A DNA stretch of 64,000 nt from Pardosa pseudoannulata (GCA_032207245.1 CM063506.1:20366175-20430174); one strand, 5' to 3'; shown: positions 39,501-49,874, counted from the stretch's first letter. Translations and numbers: made by a program. Notes: generated by a model from the letters alone, not told the origin.

Positions 39501-42500
39501 TCAGCGTGGGATCATTTTCAAAGACCCATACTTTGCTTTTTTGACATGTTGGAACATCAAAAAACGGTATGTACATTTCATCACCTGTTACAATTTTAGA
39601 AATGATTTGGTGGCCACCATCGTTTAGCAATTTAAGAGTTTCTTTACTGATTCTGGCATGATCCCCTTTTTGGTGCTCAGTTAGATTATGGGGAACCCAA
39701 CAGCAAACTACTTTTTTCATATGTAATTCTTCATTAATAATTTTGTGTATGGCTGCAAATCCAATGTTAAATTCCTTCTGTATAATTTGATAAGTACAGT
39801 GATGATCATCCATTAACATTTTTTCATGTGGCAGCTACATTATCTGGAATTACTACCGGCCTTCCTGTGTGTTCTTAATCTTGAAGAAAATTGCGACCTC
39901 TGCTAAATTCTTTAAACCATCTGAATACAGTATCATAAGCTAGAGATTCATCACCAAATGCCAATTACAGCTGTTGAAAGCATTCTTGATTTAATCCTAC
40001 TTTAAAATCGTAGAAAATCATAGCGCGAAAATGTTCTCGCATCAGCTCCATTTTCTCTTCTGTTTAAAATTTATTCTACACTAAACAAGTTGAAATAAGT
40101 CAGTAAAAAATTATCTCCTGTGTTAAAATACTTTGTATTTTAAATTTAAACAATTATTTTTATTTTGTAAATTCTTGTCTTCATGTATCTCAAAAATTTC
40201 AGAGTAACCCTCGTATTAGGTTTAAATGGGTAGAGAGTTGCTCTTTGGTACCACAGTTTGCAGGTTTAAATCCCGCTGCTGACATGGATGTTCATAGCCA
40301 TTTGGAATCATCTTTAAACAGTAGGTCCTGGTTTCATGAGCCCTTGTGTAACAAAACAGTATACCATAGTGCTCAAAATCAAACCAAAACATGTATCATT
40401 AGAAATATTTAAAGTGTTTTAATATATTGAAATAATTGAAACAGGTTTTTTTTACCTGAACTAATTTTAAAATGTTAAGTAGTTAATATTTTAAGAGTTA
40501 TATAATTTATTTATAAGCATTATAAAATCATTAAATAATATTTATATAAAATAAAATTCTTCATTGAAACTGAAATTGTTTGATACTATGCTAATTAGAT
40601 GAAAAAATGCATATTATAATTTCAATTATGTTTAAAAATTAGTGTCAAACGAGTAAACTAGTAACATATTTTTTCCTCAGTTACTATATTTTCTGTTTAA
40701 TATCTTAACAACATGTCATATTAATATGTAACTCTATTTTTATAGAATGCTCGAGAAGTTGTTATGTGGATAGCTGTTCACCATGACAAGAAAGAGGCCA
40801 TATCATTATTTTCTAAAGAAATTGCTGCTGCTGCTACTGGTGGAGGTAAAAACAGTGTTTATTATCTATCATGTATGTATGGTGTTAGAGAAATGAAATT
40901 TATTTATACATAAGTATTTGTAACACACTTAGAAGAGAAATAATAATAGAATCTACTGTAGTGTATCATTGTGTTTAGAGAATCCCAAACAGATTAGTTA
41001 TTCTACGTTACTTGCATCTTTATTAATTTTGTTTTATTTATTTGTTCTTTTATTTATTTTTGAGAACTAAAACCATTTTGTTACAAATTTTAAATTAAAG
41101 ATGAGTTTCATAGATAATAATGATACATGTTTTATATTTTCAGTATTTTTATTTATTTATTGTCCTTGTTTATTACTTTATTCTAAGTTAAATTCAGTAT
41201 GTTTTTCTTAATTTTACTTTTAAATTTTCTTTTAAAAGGCATTTAGAAATTTATTACATGAACATTATGCACGTAAACTGTGTATATTTATTATGAAGAT
41301 GTTTATTCTTTCTTTAAATCTGAATAGAATTTAACAATTTTTTAATGTGCTTTAATTTTTCTATAGCTCCAGGATTTACCACATTAATTGGAGGAAGACC
41401 AAAAGCGTAAGGCATTTATTCTCATTTGTTAATTGTATTTTTTATTTTTCTAACTACAGTTTTATTATTTTTATATTCCTTACTGAAGTTCTTTAATTCT
41501 TTTCTATGCATTTTAGATCATCTATTCTCAAGCTATATTCTTTTCTGTATCCCAAAAACAAATTACAGGTAACAAATTACTTCAAGAATTTAATAATTTA
41601 TTTAATTAGATTTAGAAATATTAGTCCAATAGAGAACAGTTGTGAAACAGATATTTTGTTATCAATATCCAGTATTTCCTCTTTTTTATTAATCTTATTA
41701 CTGTTTTAAAGGACTTTTTAAATATTTGTATTTTATTCAGTTATTTGTTGTTTTTCAATCACAATGTTTTATTTATTTTAATCAAACTTCAGATTTTGTT
41801 CTTTTTATAAATTTCAAAATTGGTAAAAAAAAATTTTTTTCTCTCTATTTAACTGTTAATTATAATAGCTTTTAAAATTCTAAATACTTCCTAAAATATT
41901 ATTAACTGATTCTTATAGATCCAAATCACTTGTGATGGAAAAACTGAAGCATATATCCCTGAGGAATTAAAACCATCATCTAAATCTAACTCAACTCCAA
42001 AACCACAAAAATCTGACCTTTTGAAAGGTAGTAATACATATCAACTTAAAGATCTGGCTTATACAAGAAGTGGTGACAAAGGAGACATTTGCAACATAGG
42101 TAATTATATACATGCGTGTGTGCATGTGTATTTCAACTTTTTTTTTTTTTTTTTACTTTCTGTTTAGTTGTTTATTACATTATGTTAAGAGGCCCTCAGA
42201 CCATCGTATTTAATACTGCATTTCTTATTTTAAGAATTTTTTTAAATTTTAAATCAAATGTTTCACAGTCATTCAATAACTTTACAAAAACTTTTCTTAT
42301 GATGTATTCTTTATTTTATTTCTAATGTGTAAATCTTGTAATTTAACAGGTGTTAAATTGATTAGTAGTACATTAGAAAGTAGCACAAAAGAAAAATAAA
42401 ATATTTGTCAGTTTTTGAAATTCTTTTGATTCATAATAAATAAAAACTGGATTCTACATGTAATTTTCAGCTATTGAATTAATTTTTAATATTCTTTTGA

Positions 42501-45500
42501 TGATTAGACCTTTTATTAACTCAAGATATATAGATTTATTAACTCAAATAAGTGTTTTGTTTGTAGGCTATATTATTTGTTGCAATTGTTACATGTACAA
42601 CACAAATTTTAAAAACTAAGTTAACTTAAAGCATTATGAGGATCTTTTGAAATTTAATCTCCAACTGTATTGAGTATTTTTTAATTTGATTATAAAAATT
42701 CTTTTTGTAGTAGCTGTTATGTTTAATTTTTCTCCTATACTCTAATTCATATTTACTTAGCAGCATTAAGACATGTATGTCATCAGGCAATGACTAAATG
42801 GGATTATTTCTATTAATTATAGAATATGAAATTCAATCCAGTGACTTAAAAAAATTGAAATAAACTGTAATTTGTAAGTTTTATTTTCAACAAAGTGGGC
42901 CCACTTGAAGAAAAACTTTTTCTAGCAAGATGGCTTTTTTCGTTGTCATTACCAGGGAATGAATTTTTATAGCATTTTCAAGAGACAATTTTGCATCATA
43001 TATTAAAAATATGCTTAGAATAAACTTATAAATTTGTTATTTTTTTAAATGGTCAAATATCTATATGTGTGTGTGTTTGCTTGTAGTTACGTCCCAAAAT
43101 ATTCAAACTCATTGTTGTGCAATAATTAGCCTTTTGGTTATACCTTGGTTAATGAAGGTAAACAAAAGTTTATTATCCTTTGTAATAAAAATATCAATTT
43201 CCATGAGAGGCCCATATCGACTAAATATTTCTCATGCTCTTTTTTTATCCCTCTTTTTGTGTATATGTGAGTTACTATTACATTTAAAGGGCTATAGCAA
43301 GACATTCTTTTTTTCAGTGTTATCTGTAGAAATTTTGTTAGAATTTTTTTTAAATAAAATGTGTAATAAGAATTTTTTTAAACAAAAATTATGTATGTAT
43401 TAGTTTTAATGTTTATAATAAACATAAGTTATAATTTTTTTATAATTTGAAAGAAATGCATCAACAATTATGTAATTTATGCTATAATAGCAGTGATAAA
43501 AAGGTGTTGAACATTTAAATTATACTTTATATTTTCACTATTTTCTTGAAATAAATAGTTCATTTAAATGTATTTGAGTGTAAATATTTTTTTAAACAAA
43601 CCAAGGTTTTTCATTAAAAACCTAGGTAGATTGAACTACGAGGCATATTTTTTAAGTACTGTTTTGATACTCTGCCTTTGCAGCACTGCGGTCAGCATTC
43701 CATGTATATGCTTGTGTACTTCCATCTATTGGCAAGGCTGAAATACTATAATGGCAGCATTCACTCGTGATTGTATGTATTAGCAAGCATTTAAAATGGC
43801 AATGTCGATTGAGTGTCCCTGCTGACTTTAAAGTTTGGTCTGTTATTCGATTTCTGAGTGCAAAAGGATTAAAAGTGATGAATATTCATTGTGAGATCTG
43901 TTCATTTTGGGAATAACACATTATGAGTGATAGGATGATTAGGAAGTTGGTTCAAGCATTTAAAAATTGCCACACAAATGTGCATGATAACGAACAGAGT
44001 AAGTGACCTTCAGTCATTACAGATGATTTGGTGCAGAAAGTTGACAAAACAAACTCTTTACAATTACGTCATTATCTGATGACTTACCTCAAGTTTGTCA
44101 AAGTGTTCTTTATGCATCATTGACTGAATTATTAAATTACTGAAAACTGTACTCACGCTGGGTGTCAAAAATTTTGACAGATGTGCACAAATCTAAACGT
44201 ATGGGCAATGCCTTAAATTTCCTTGAGCATTACCACAAAGAAGGTGGTGATTTTTTTAGCCTAATTGTTTTGAGTGATGGTAAAATATGATCACCCTCCA
44301 TACAGTCCTGATCTAGTGCCCAGTGACTATAACTTGTTCCTGTATTTGAAGAAAGATCGGGCCAGCAAGCACTACAACGACAATGATGTCAAAATAGCCA
44401 TGATGCAGTGGCTGACAAATCAGGCAGGAGACTTCTATGACGATGGTATGCAAAAGCCCATTTACGAAATAAGTACTTCAATATTGGTGGTAATTGTGTA
44501 GAAAAGTAAATTAAAGTACAGGCTGTTATATAAAAATAAAATTGTTAAAAAATCTCTATTTCAAAATGATACTTACTTAAAAAACATGCCTCATATATTA
44601 AAAATATAAAATAAATTCAAATCTTGGTAAGTTATTTTTTTTTCCTAAATTTTTATACTATTCTTCTAGTTTTATGTATTATTGATTATAATAGCAAACT
44701 TTTTTTTTTCTATTTACTTCAGGTGTAATTGCACGACATCCATCCTTCCTTCCTTACATTGAAGAACAATTAACCAAAGAAGCAGTAGCATCCTACTTTT
44801 CTCATTTATTTGAAAAAGAACCTGCTGTTGTTGAAAGGTATTTTTCAAATAACATAAAATTTTATCTCCCTAATTTCTTGCCTGTAATCTGCAGGTGTAA
44901 ATTTCGTGATATTTTCAGAGAAAAATATGTGTAACTTGTAGTGGTGTGTAATCTGCAGATAAAACTTCCATTTTAATTTCATGTGATTCACAGAAATGAA
45001 AGGCGTATGGAAGAAAGTTATATCTTCTAGTGTAAAAAAAAATAATAATTTTAAACTCTTTTACTAAATGCATTTCTTTAAATTGAAGCATTTTCTTTAA
45101 ATTAAAAAAAAATAATTTAACAAAGTGAAATTTTGGATAAACTTGAAGAATTTTATATTATACAACAGAAAGAATGTATTCTAAAGATGTACATAAATTA
45201 GTAGAGAAACAATGATACAAATACATTATTCAAACTCGTGTTTAAATTTAAAAGATGTTAAAATTCAGAATTCTTTTATTTGCTTCTTTTTATTTTAGTT
45301 TAATATGGTTTTTTACAATCTCTATTAAATTTTTAATCTGCAGTTATGCCACCGTCAGCCAAAGTGAAAGTGAAAAATAAACGCAGCAAAGTGCCATCAT
45401 TCCTGTATACAGGTGCTATCCTTTGATAGAAATAAATATACAAAATGAAAAATATTAATTTAAGTAATAGTATTTCCTCATCTGCAAAAAAAATTCTGTG

Positions 45501-48500
45501 TAAATATGAGCAGGTGCTGACGTCTATTATTTTTTAGAAAATATATTTGTAAAATTTTACTATAAAAATAATTTTTAACAGTAGATAATATGTGGCAGCA
45601 TATAATATGCATCATAAGAAATTTGAAATTTTTTTAATATATAATCTGCAGATTATAGGCAGGAAATTAGGGTAAGTGTAGAATCATGCCATAGAATTTC
45701 TCAGTATATTTCAGCTCTGTAAAATGCTGCCATAATTTTTAACTGCACGTAATTATTTCAGTTTTTCTGTCTACGCCACTCTCTTATGGTACCATCTGAT
45801 GTGATCACTTCTCTGCATCATAGCATGGTACATCTTTGTAGCAATTATAAATGTGCTATAAATTTGGTTTTTAAATAAGTGTTTTCTAATGTCTGATATA
45901 AATTTTAATGTGCAACAATGTACAAAATAGAATACAGTTTTCAAGTAGACCCCCCTCCCCTCCTATTTCTCCATACAAGTTTAAAATCCTGTTTCTGTTT
46001 TCCAAAGATCTTAGACTTGAGACAGGAATTTTGCTCAATTCTCCTCTATATATCTAGTGACAAATAATGGCCACATTGGTAGGTTATTGCTCTCTTATGC
46101 TAGAGTTCATGCATTCTAATCTCGCTGCTTGCATGGATGTTCATAGCTGCTAGAAATTGGCTTTAAGCAGTAAGTTTTGGTCTCAGCCCTCATTTAGCAA
46201 AGAAGTAGACTGTAGTGCTCCAAATTAACCAATTTTATTTGATTACCTGTAACTTCTTCAAAATTGAACAAAAATCAAATCTGAAAATATGTGTCAATTG
46301 GCAAACCCTTAAGGAAAAACAAAACTTCTATAATAGCTTTAAAAATTGCAGAAAATTTTATTGTAACATAAGGAAAGTTTGCATATGTTTGTGTATTTCA
46401 ATATTTGTTTAACTGTCTTTCATATGTTTTACATCCCATTTGGACTCAGTTTATAAAATTTAGCACTGGATATTTGTATTCATTAGTTAGGAGGGGTCCT
46501 GGATATTCAGCAAATTTGCTATCTATTTCATCCCTACTAAAAATAAATCAAAATACTTGCATAGTTTCATGTTGTGTGTACTTTTATTTTTATAGTTGTT
46601 TGCGTCAAGGTTTTAAGTATATTTTCTTTTAGGTATAAGCTCCCTGGGATAAATGCTTTTAACTTTGTCCTCAGAAATGCTCTTGGTGGAGGTGGTGTTG
46701 CATCTCTCAGGAGTGATCCACAAGTGAGTTATTTTGAATGCAAAAGTAATAAAGAAAATTTAAAAGTCTATTCAATGTTTAAAAGTAGTATATGTAATTA
46801 AATACAAAAACTACATATCATAAAATAAGAAAACATAAAAATTAAATATGTTTTATGATTGTGTGTTTAATGACTAAATCTAAATGTAAAAAAAATTATC
46901 GAAATTGGAATGCATTTTTCTTTACTTACAGTCAAAAATTGTTCAATTATAAAAGACAGCATACATACTCTGAAAAGTATATGATTATCACCAAGATAGC
47001 TATGTTTCTGTCACATTTGATCTTTTAGTCTAAATAAGATCCCGCACCATAAGAATCTCTTGCTCTCCATATCTGTTTTGCAGTGTGTTAATATCTTTCA
47101 CTTTCAAATGAATTGTTTGGGAAAATGACTCAAATTACATATTTTAGAGATAACATTAGAAAAAAAATTAAGATTTTTAAACAAATTTTGTATATATACT
47201 ATTTTTGGATTATTATTATAGACCAATTGTTTAGGTCATTCAATAGTTCAATGAGTTTTCACCCTAAAATTCAATTAATTAGAAACACAAAGATAAAAAT
47301 CAGAACATGGACTGTAAACTCATTGTTTAATACTTGCACCTTGCTTTACATGTTGCATTGGTATAACTGCACTACAAATTTGCATCACTGCTGGTGATCA
47401 TACAATTCACAATCAATGCTGATGCTTAATAATACTCCAAAAAGTTTGTAGCATTACTAAGCATTGGGTATGACTAATTGAATATTTTTCGATTAAATCT
47501 TGGTGAAGCATAGAATATCCTCACTTCTATGCCTCACCAAGTATCCTTACATACATATATATGCATTATATATATAATGTATACATAAGGAATCCTCTAT
47601 GTAGCAAACACTTTAGAATCAACAAATTTGTGTAATATATTTAGAAATTAGGTACTTCAGAAAGAAAACGCTTACTGTTTATATTTTATTCAGTATAATT
47701 CATATATATAACTGTTTTTAATGTTTTAAAAAATCAAAGTTTATTTTTACAAAACAGAAATGGTGACATTAAAGTTTAATGTATATTTTTAATCACTTTT
47801 ATTCAGCTTCACTTATGTGCGAGTTAAAATTTTGTAATCAGTTTTTTAACTACCTTCTTGACTAGCTAGAGGTCTGAAATTTTGCAATTTATTTCCACTG
47901 ACAATACAATATTCAATCATAAAAATTAAATCGGAGAAAAATAAATGAGTTTGGTAAATGCAAAAATCTATTCAGAATACTTAGAATTCCAATTGTGGAG
48001 ATTTTAAACTAGTAATATTATCTATTTGCAAGCAGCTACTAAAAACTCAAATTAAAATTTAATAGTTATTTTGATAAAGTAAAAATAATGACTTCTAGTT
48101 CAGAAAAGTTATCTAGTTCACCTATATATTTTTTATGCTCTTGTAAAATTTTAAAGTTTTGTTTTATTTTTAGAATATTTTAACATCTTTTGGTATATTT
48201 GCAATTTTTCATATAGATTTTGTGTAGTATTTAATTGGTCATTTTTCTTCTTTTACCATGCAATAATGAATTATTTTGTATAGTAGATCTTTACTAATTG
48301 ATTCAAACATTTCAAAGTCTATCTTTCTTGAAAATGTAATGTCTATACTTAATTTTAAAAATGTGCAAAGTTTTTGAATGTCTGAAAATTGATTACAAAA
48401 ATTTGAGATTTAAAACTCAGAAATAAAATAAATATTAAAAGAATTTTTAAAAAATCGCTTTTATTAAGCCAAATAAAAAGGGGATAAAATTTTAAATTAT

Positions 48501-49874
48501 TAAATAATAAAAAATAATTTTAAAACAGTGCCTGAGGAATTGTATGAAAAGCTTCTACATGAAAATTGTAATGTGCTGATATAGAGGAATTGTGTGAGGA
48601 AATTTTATAGAATAAGGGCCAGTTTTAATGATGGGCTATGCAACTAAAATTAAAAGTATGGAGTGCTCAACATATAACAATTAAATATCACATTAGTATT
48701 TTAATATAAATATTCCTTTGTACAAGTATATCTGTATTGAAAATGTTACTTTGACACCAGTTCCAATTGTGCCCTACACTTTTATTTTTTAGTTTAATAA
48801 CCCATCATAACAACTGGCCCCCTACTTTATAGAAATTCCTCACACAATTTCTCTTTGTCAGAGCATATAGCACTTTGTCTCTTTGTCAGCACATTTTCAT
48901 ATAGGAACTTTCATACACACTATTCCTGTTTCATGCACTGTTTTATAATTGTTTTTTACTTTTTAATGCACGTTTTATTTTTTTTATATATTAAATAAGT
49001 GATTTTTTATCTTGAATTTATTTTATTTAAAATAGTTGATTAGGTTATTAATTTATTCATAGATAATTGTTACTCCTGAAAAAATTGGCTTCTTTTTTTA
49101 GAGAAACTCAGGTTTATTGGTTCTTTAGTCGATATGTTAATTGGTTTTCAAGTCTGAATGTAGTGTTAAAGAAGCTTTAAAAGCTGACTTGTATTTTTTT
49201 TTTACAAAAATATTGCAAACTGCATAATTAAAATAAAACCTAGATAGTGTTTAAATGATATAATGTAGTGTACTAAGTTATATCAAAATAAACAATCAAA
49301 GTTTGTTAACTGTTAGCAAAATTTAACTGCTAACTGTAAGAATTAAAGTACAAATATAAAGCTGTAACATTGTTAAAAGCTCTCTAAAATTATATTTATC
49401 CTCTCTTCCCTTCATGCCAGTTTGCATTGCATCAGTTTAAATCAATCATCATTAAATACTAATTCTCTAAATATTTTTGTGGTTAAATTATCATATATTA
49501 TTATTAATTATTCCTCTTTTTCTATTTGCTATCTCTTTATTAAGTTTACTATATTGGTTTTAGTGCAACGTTTATAAGAAAATTATTTGAATGTATTGAA
49601 AAAATAATGCATAAATGATTTATTTTGTATTGTTTCTAATAAGTGAACATTTATAAGCATTTGGGAAAATATGAAAAAAAATTCTTTAATACTATATAAA
49701 TTATAAATTAATTTTTTAAAACAGATTAAAGTACAAAATATTTCATAACCTTTGAGTAAATTAATGCTTATGTAGAATTTTTTTTTTCTCTCTAAGGGAA
49801 AAGCTTGTGCTCAAGTTTTGATAGACTTCAAGTTACAAAACATGCCAGATCTGGAAAGTTTAAAGAAACAATAA
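15168..49874 (+). CDS. AtuA-family (DUF1446) protein with C-terminal ferredoxin-like domain, probably mitochondrial
   Basis: Eighteen exons join in frame to a 621-residue protein: 15168-15300, 25437-25537, 28776-28976, 30013-30101, 31445-31544, 31630-31673, 32573-32650, 32727-32923, 34209-34264, 35670-35776, 37465-37567, 40746-40845, 41367-41406, 41517-41568, 41919-42099, 44723-44837, 46633-46723 and 49797-49874 (stop TAA). Residues 1-24 are basic with no acidic residue, like a mitochondrial presequence. Residues 27-467 match the AtuA core: [96 protein letters not shown] Ser/Lys/Pro linker (about 482-503) leads to the AtuA ferredoxin-like domain, with [33 protein letters not shown] and [11 protein letters not shown]. 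In Pseudomonas, AtuA is needed for acyclic terpene (citronellol/geraniol) use, but its reaction is not established. An internal ATG at 15,240 would give a form without the presequence. Confidence 0.93.
15171..15179 (+). other. Possible splice acceptor inside the first coding exon
   Basis: TATTTTCAG directly follows the first ATG of the AtuA-like gene. If it is used, the coding exon begins at 15,180, an upstream untranslated exon exists, and translation starts at the ATG at 15,240 (MSSHVRIG...), which removes the presumed mitochondrial presequence. Sequence alone does not settle which form is made. Confidence 0.3.
15301..18427. other. First part of AtuA-like intron 1, no gene seen
   Basis: Apart from the microsatellite at 16,734-16,805, I recognise no exon, RNA or transposon here. 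Confidence 0.5.
16734..16805. repeat. (TA)n(TG)n microsatellite
   Basis: About 50 bases of TA repeats run directly into TG repeats, inside intron 1 of the AtuA-like gene. Confidence 0.95.
18428..21674 (-). mobile_element. Decayed autonomous piggyBac-type transposon
   Basis: The body encodes a broken piggyBac transposase on the minus strand. Candidate ends are TTAA-bounded: TTAACCTCTTCACTACCAGC at the left and, on the opposite strand at the right, TTAATCCAACTACCAAGG. Both share a (C)ACTACCA/AACTACCA core, an imperfect terminal inverted repeat next to the TTAA target expected of the superfamily. Sub-terminal palindromes lie near both ends: GTACACATATGTGTAC at 18,566 and GTCCACATACGTGGAC and related ones at about 21,211 and 21,560. 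About 3.2 kb, a plausible full length. It sits in intron 1 of the AtuA-like gene. Confidence 0.65.
18975..20560 (-). pseudogene. piggyBac transposase remnant
   Basis: Read on the minus strand, fragments in several frames line up in piggyBac order. An N-terminal block (20,297-20,064) has [19 protein letters not shown] and [15 protein letters not shown] middle block (about 19,960-19,540) has [50 protein letters not shown] and [10 protein letters not shown]-terminal block (19,349-18,975) ends in a Cys-rich finger: [20 protein letters not shown]. Frameshifts and stops separate the blocks, so no active protein is possible. The order and finger make the superfamily call firm; the family is unknown. 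Confidence 0.8.
21796..22007. repeat. Near-perfect 106-bp tandem duplication
   Basis: Two back-to-back copies (21,796-21,901 and 21,902-22,007) both start TATAACTCCAGTAAGATTT and end TTTAATATTTATTATA. I see a single difference, in the A/T run near the start. Such identity in A+T-rich intron DNA indicates a recent duplication. It lies just outside the piggyBac copy. Confidence 0.9.
22640..22950 (-). mobile_element. tRNA-derived SINE-like repeat (family C)
   Basis: This block is far richer in G+C than its surroundings. On the minus strand it begins with a tRNA-like head: AGTGGCTCTGGGGTAGTGCT at the A box and GGTCTCAGGTTTGATCTC at the B box, about 45 bases apart. A 200-base body follows, with two GTAAGGTTGAC blocks. 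No target-site duplication or second copy is seen here, so ends and family are approximate. Confidence 0.5.
22951..24147. other. AtuA-like intron 1, nothing recognised
   Basis: A+T-rich intron sequence with no feature I can support. Confidence 0.5.
24148..24389. mobile_element. piggyBac-type MITE with TTAA flanks
   Basis: A 242-base element is bounded by TTAA on both sides. The ends are inverted: CCCTTTCGTAGGCC at the left and CCCTTTCGTGGACC on the opposite strand at the right (12 of 14 identical). TTAA targets and CCC-starting ends are the piggyBac hallmark. It has no coding capacity. It lies in intron 1 of the AtuA-like gene. Confidence 0.8.
24390..25436. other. End of AtuA-like intron 1, nothing recognised
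   Basis: A+T-rich sequence leading to the acceptor TTTTTTCAG of exon 2. No other feature is supported. Confidence 0.5.
25758..27266. mobile_element. Foldback DNA element with long inverted arms
   Basis: The ends are inverted: CTACCATATATTTCCGTATA at the left and CTACCGTATATTTCCATGTA on the opposite strand at the right. Inside, two arms of roughly 500 bases mirror each other around about 26,510. For example, CACTAACTTATCTAGATTAC near 26,140 is answered by GTAATCTAGATAAGTTAGTG near 26,735. Hence most of the element can fold into one hairpin. A nested pair (CTCAAACTTTTTTCATCATG near 25,970; its inverted counterpart near 26,910) has hAT-like ends. No transposase is present. It lies in intron 2 of the AtuA-like gene and is related to 2,288-3,519. 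Confidence 0.7.
27267..28224. other. AtuA-like intron 2, nothing recognised
   Basis: A+T-rich intron sequence with no exon or repeat family I can name. Confidence 0.5.
28225..28300 (+). mobile_element. Left end of a hAT-type transposon
   Basis: CAGGGATGGGCAAATTTTTT followed by a GACCC... block is the typical start of hAT elements of the Charlie kind, and it resembles the left end at 58,128. No matching right end was found before exon 3, so this is a truncated piece. Confidence 0.45.
29739..29838. repeat. (TA)n then (TATG)n microsatellite
   Basis: About 72 bases of TA dinucleotides are followed by TATG units, in intron 3 of the AtuA-like gene. Confidence 0.95.
30102..31444. other. AtuA-like intron 4, nothing recognised
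   Basis: No repeat family or further exon was identified between exon 4 and exon 5. Confidence 0.5.
33207..33370 (+). mobile_element. tRNA-derived SINE (family A), diverged copy
   Basis: It keeps the family order: a weak tRNA-like head (GAAATGGTAGCC...GAATCC), then CTTTAAGCAGTAGGTCTAAA, then GTAGCAAAAAGT and a CAAAGAAACAAAC tail. Many substitutions mark an old copy. It lies in intron 8 of the AtuA-like gene. Confidence 0.65.
36143..36189. repeat. Long poly-T tract
   Basis: About 47 bases are T apart from one A, in intron 10. This could be a replication or assembly artefact, or the A-tail of a minus-strand retroelement that can no longer be recognised. Confidence 0.85.
36479..36556. repeat. 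(TA)n microsatellite
   Basis: About 75 bases of uninterrupted TA repeats in intron 10 of the AtuA-like gene. Confidence 0.95.
38966..40213 (-). mobile_element. Full-length but inactive mariner transposon
   Basis: The ends are inverted: ACGAGGGAGGGTCACTCTGA at the left and ACGAGGGTTACTCTGAAATT on the opposite strand at the right. Both run into TCTGAAATTTTTGAGA. The length of about 1.25 kb is standard for mariner. TA lies next to the right end, but the left junction has a small indel. The transposase is on the minus strand and broken. It lies in intron 11 of the AtuA-like gene, directly next to a SINE. Confidence 0.88.
39022..40060 (-). pseudogene. mariner transposase remnant
   Basis: On the minus strand, the N-terminal helix-turn-helix half (about 40,060-39,880) reads [19 protein letters not shown] and [15 protein letters not shown]. 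The catalytic half (39,819-39,337) has [24 protein letters not shown] (first catalytic Asp), KVWVFENDP and KTVTANWY. After a frameshift comes [13 protein letters not shown] (second Asp). At the third position the usual Y-S-P-D reads Y-S-S-G, so the D,D34D triad is incomplete. A C-terminal piece lies at 39,213-39,022. Stops and frameshifts confirm that it is dead. Confidence 0.88.
40221..40390 (+). mobile_element. tRNA-derived SINE (family A)
   Basis: The tRNA-like head carries GGTTTAAATCCCGCTGC at the B box. The body has CATGGATGTTCATAGCCATT and TTTAAACAGTAGGTCCTGG, and the tail is AAATCAAACCAAAAC. It starts only a few bases after the right end of the mariner element. Confidence 0.8.
43637..44595 (+). 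mobile_element. mariner transposon with internal deletion
   Basis: The ends are inverted: TACGAGGCATATTTTTTAAG at the left and TATGAGGCATGTTTTTTAAG on the opposite strand at the right. Between them the plus strand encodes, in broken frames, an N-terminal block ([47 protein letters not shown]), a [16 protein letters not shown] block and the C-terminal [13 protein letters not shown]. The stretch with the first two catalytic residues is gone, leaving about 0.96 kb. It is a different mariner subfamily from the copy at 38,966. It lies in intron 15 of the AtuA-like gene. Confidence 0.85.
44869..45675. mobile_element. Non-autonomous DNA transposon with 27-bp inverted ends
   Basis: CCCTAATTTCTTGCCTGTAA followed by TCTGCAG at 44,869 is matched, on the opposite strand ending at 45,675, by CCCTAATTTCCTGCCTATAA followed by TCTGCAG. 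Thus 25 of 27 bases agree. The interior shows no intact transposase. The ends, with palindromic ATAATCTGCAGATTAT, loosely resemble the pogo-like copy at 7,622, but the superfamily is unproven. It lies in intron 16. Confidence 0.75.
46062..46230 (+). mobile_element. tRNA-derived SINE (family A)
   Basis: It carries the head AATGGCCACATTGGTAGGTT, a degenerate B box (TTCTAATCTCG), the body GCATGGATGTTCATAGC and CTTTAAGCAGTAAGTTTTGG, and the end GTAGACTGTAGTGCTCCAAA. It lies in intron 16 of the AtuA-like gene. Confidence 0.75.
46724..48525. other. AtuA-like intron 17, first part
   Basis: Mostly featureless A+T-rich intron. The only structures seen are a strong hairpin at 47,500-47,540 and a TA-rich palindrome at 47,548-47,590. 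Confidence 0.5.
48526..48940. mobile_element. Foldback hAT-type MITE
   Basis: A 415-base element begins CAGTGCCTGAGGAATTG and ends with the inverted CAGTGCATGAAACAGGAAT. The two halves mirror each other further in: TAGAGGAATTGTGTGAGGAA against TTCCTCACACAATTTCTCTT, and TAAGGGCCAGTTTTAATGAT against CATCATAACAACTGGCCCCC. The flanking octamers TTTTAAAA and TTTTATAA (7 of 8) fit a hAT 8-bp target duplication. It has no coding capacity. It lies in intron 17 of the AtuA-like gene. Confidence 0.75.
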
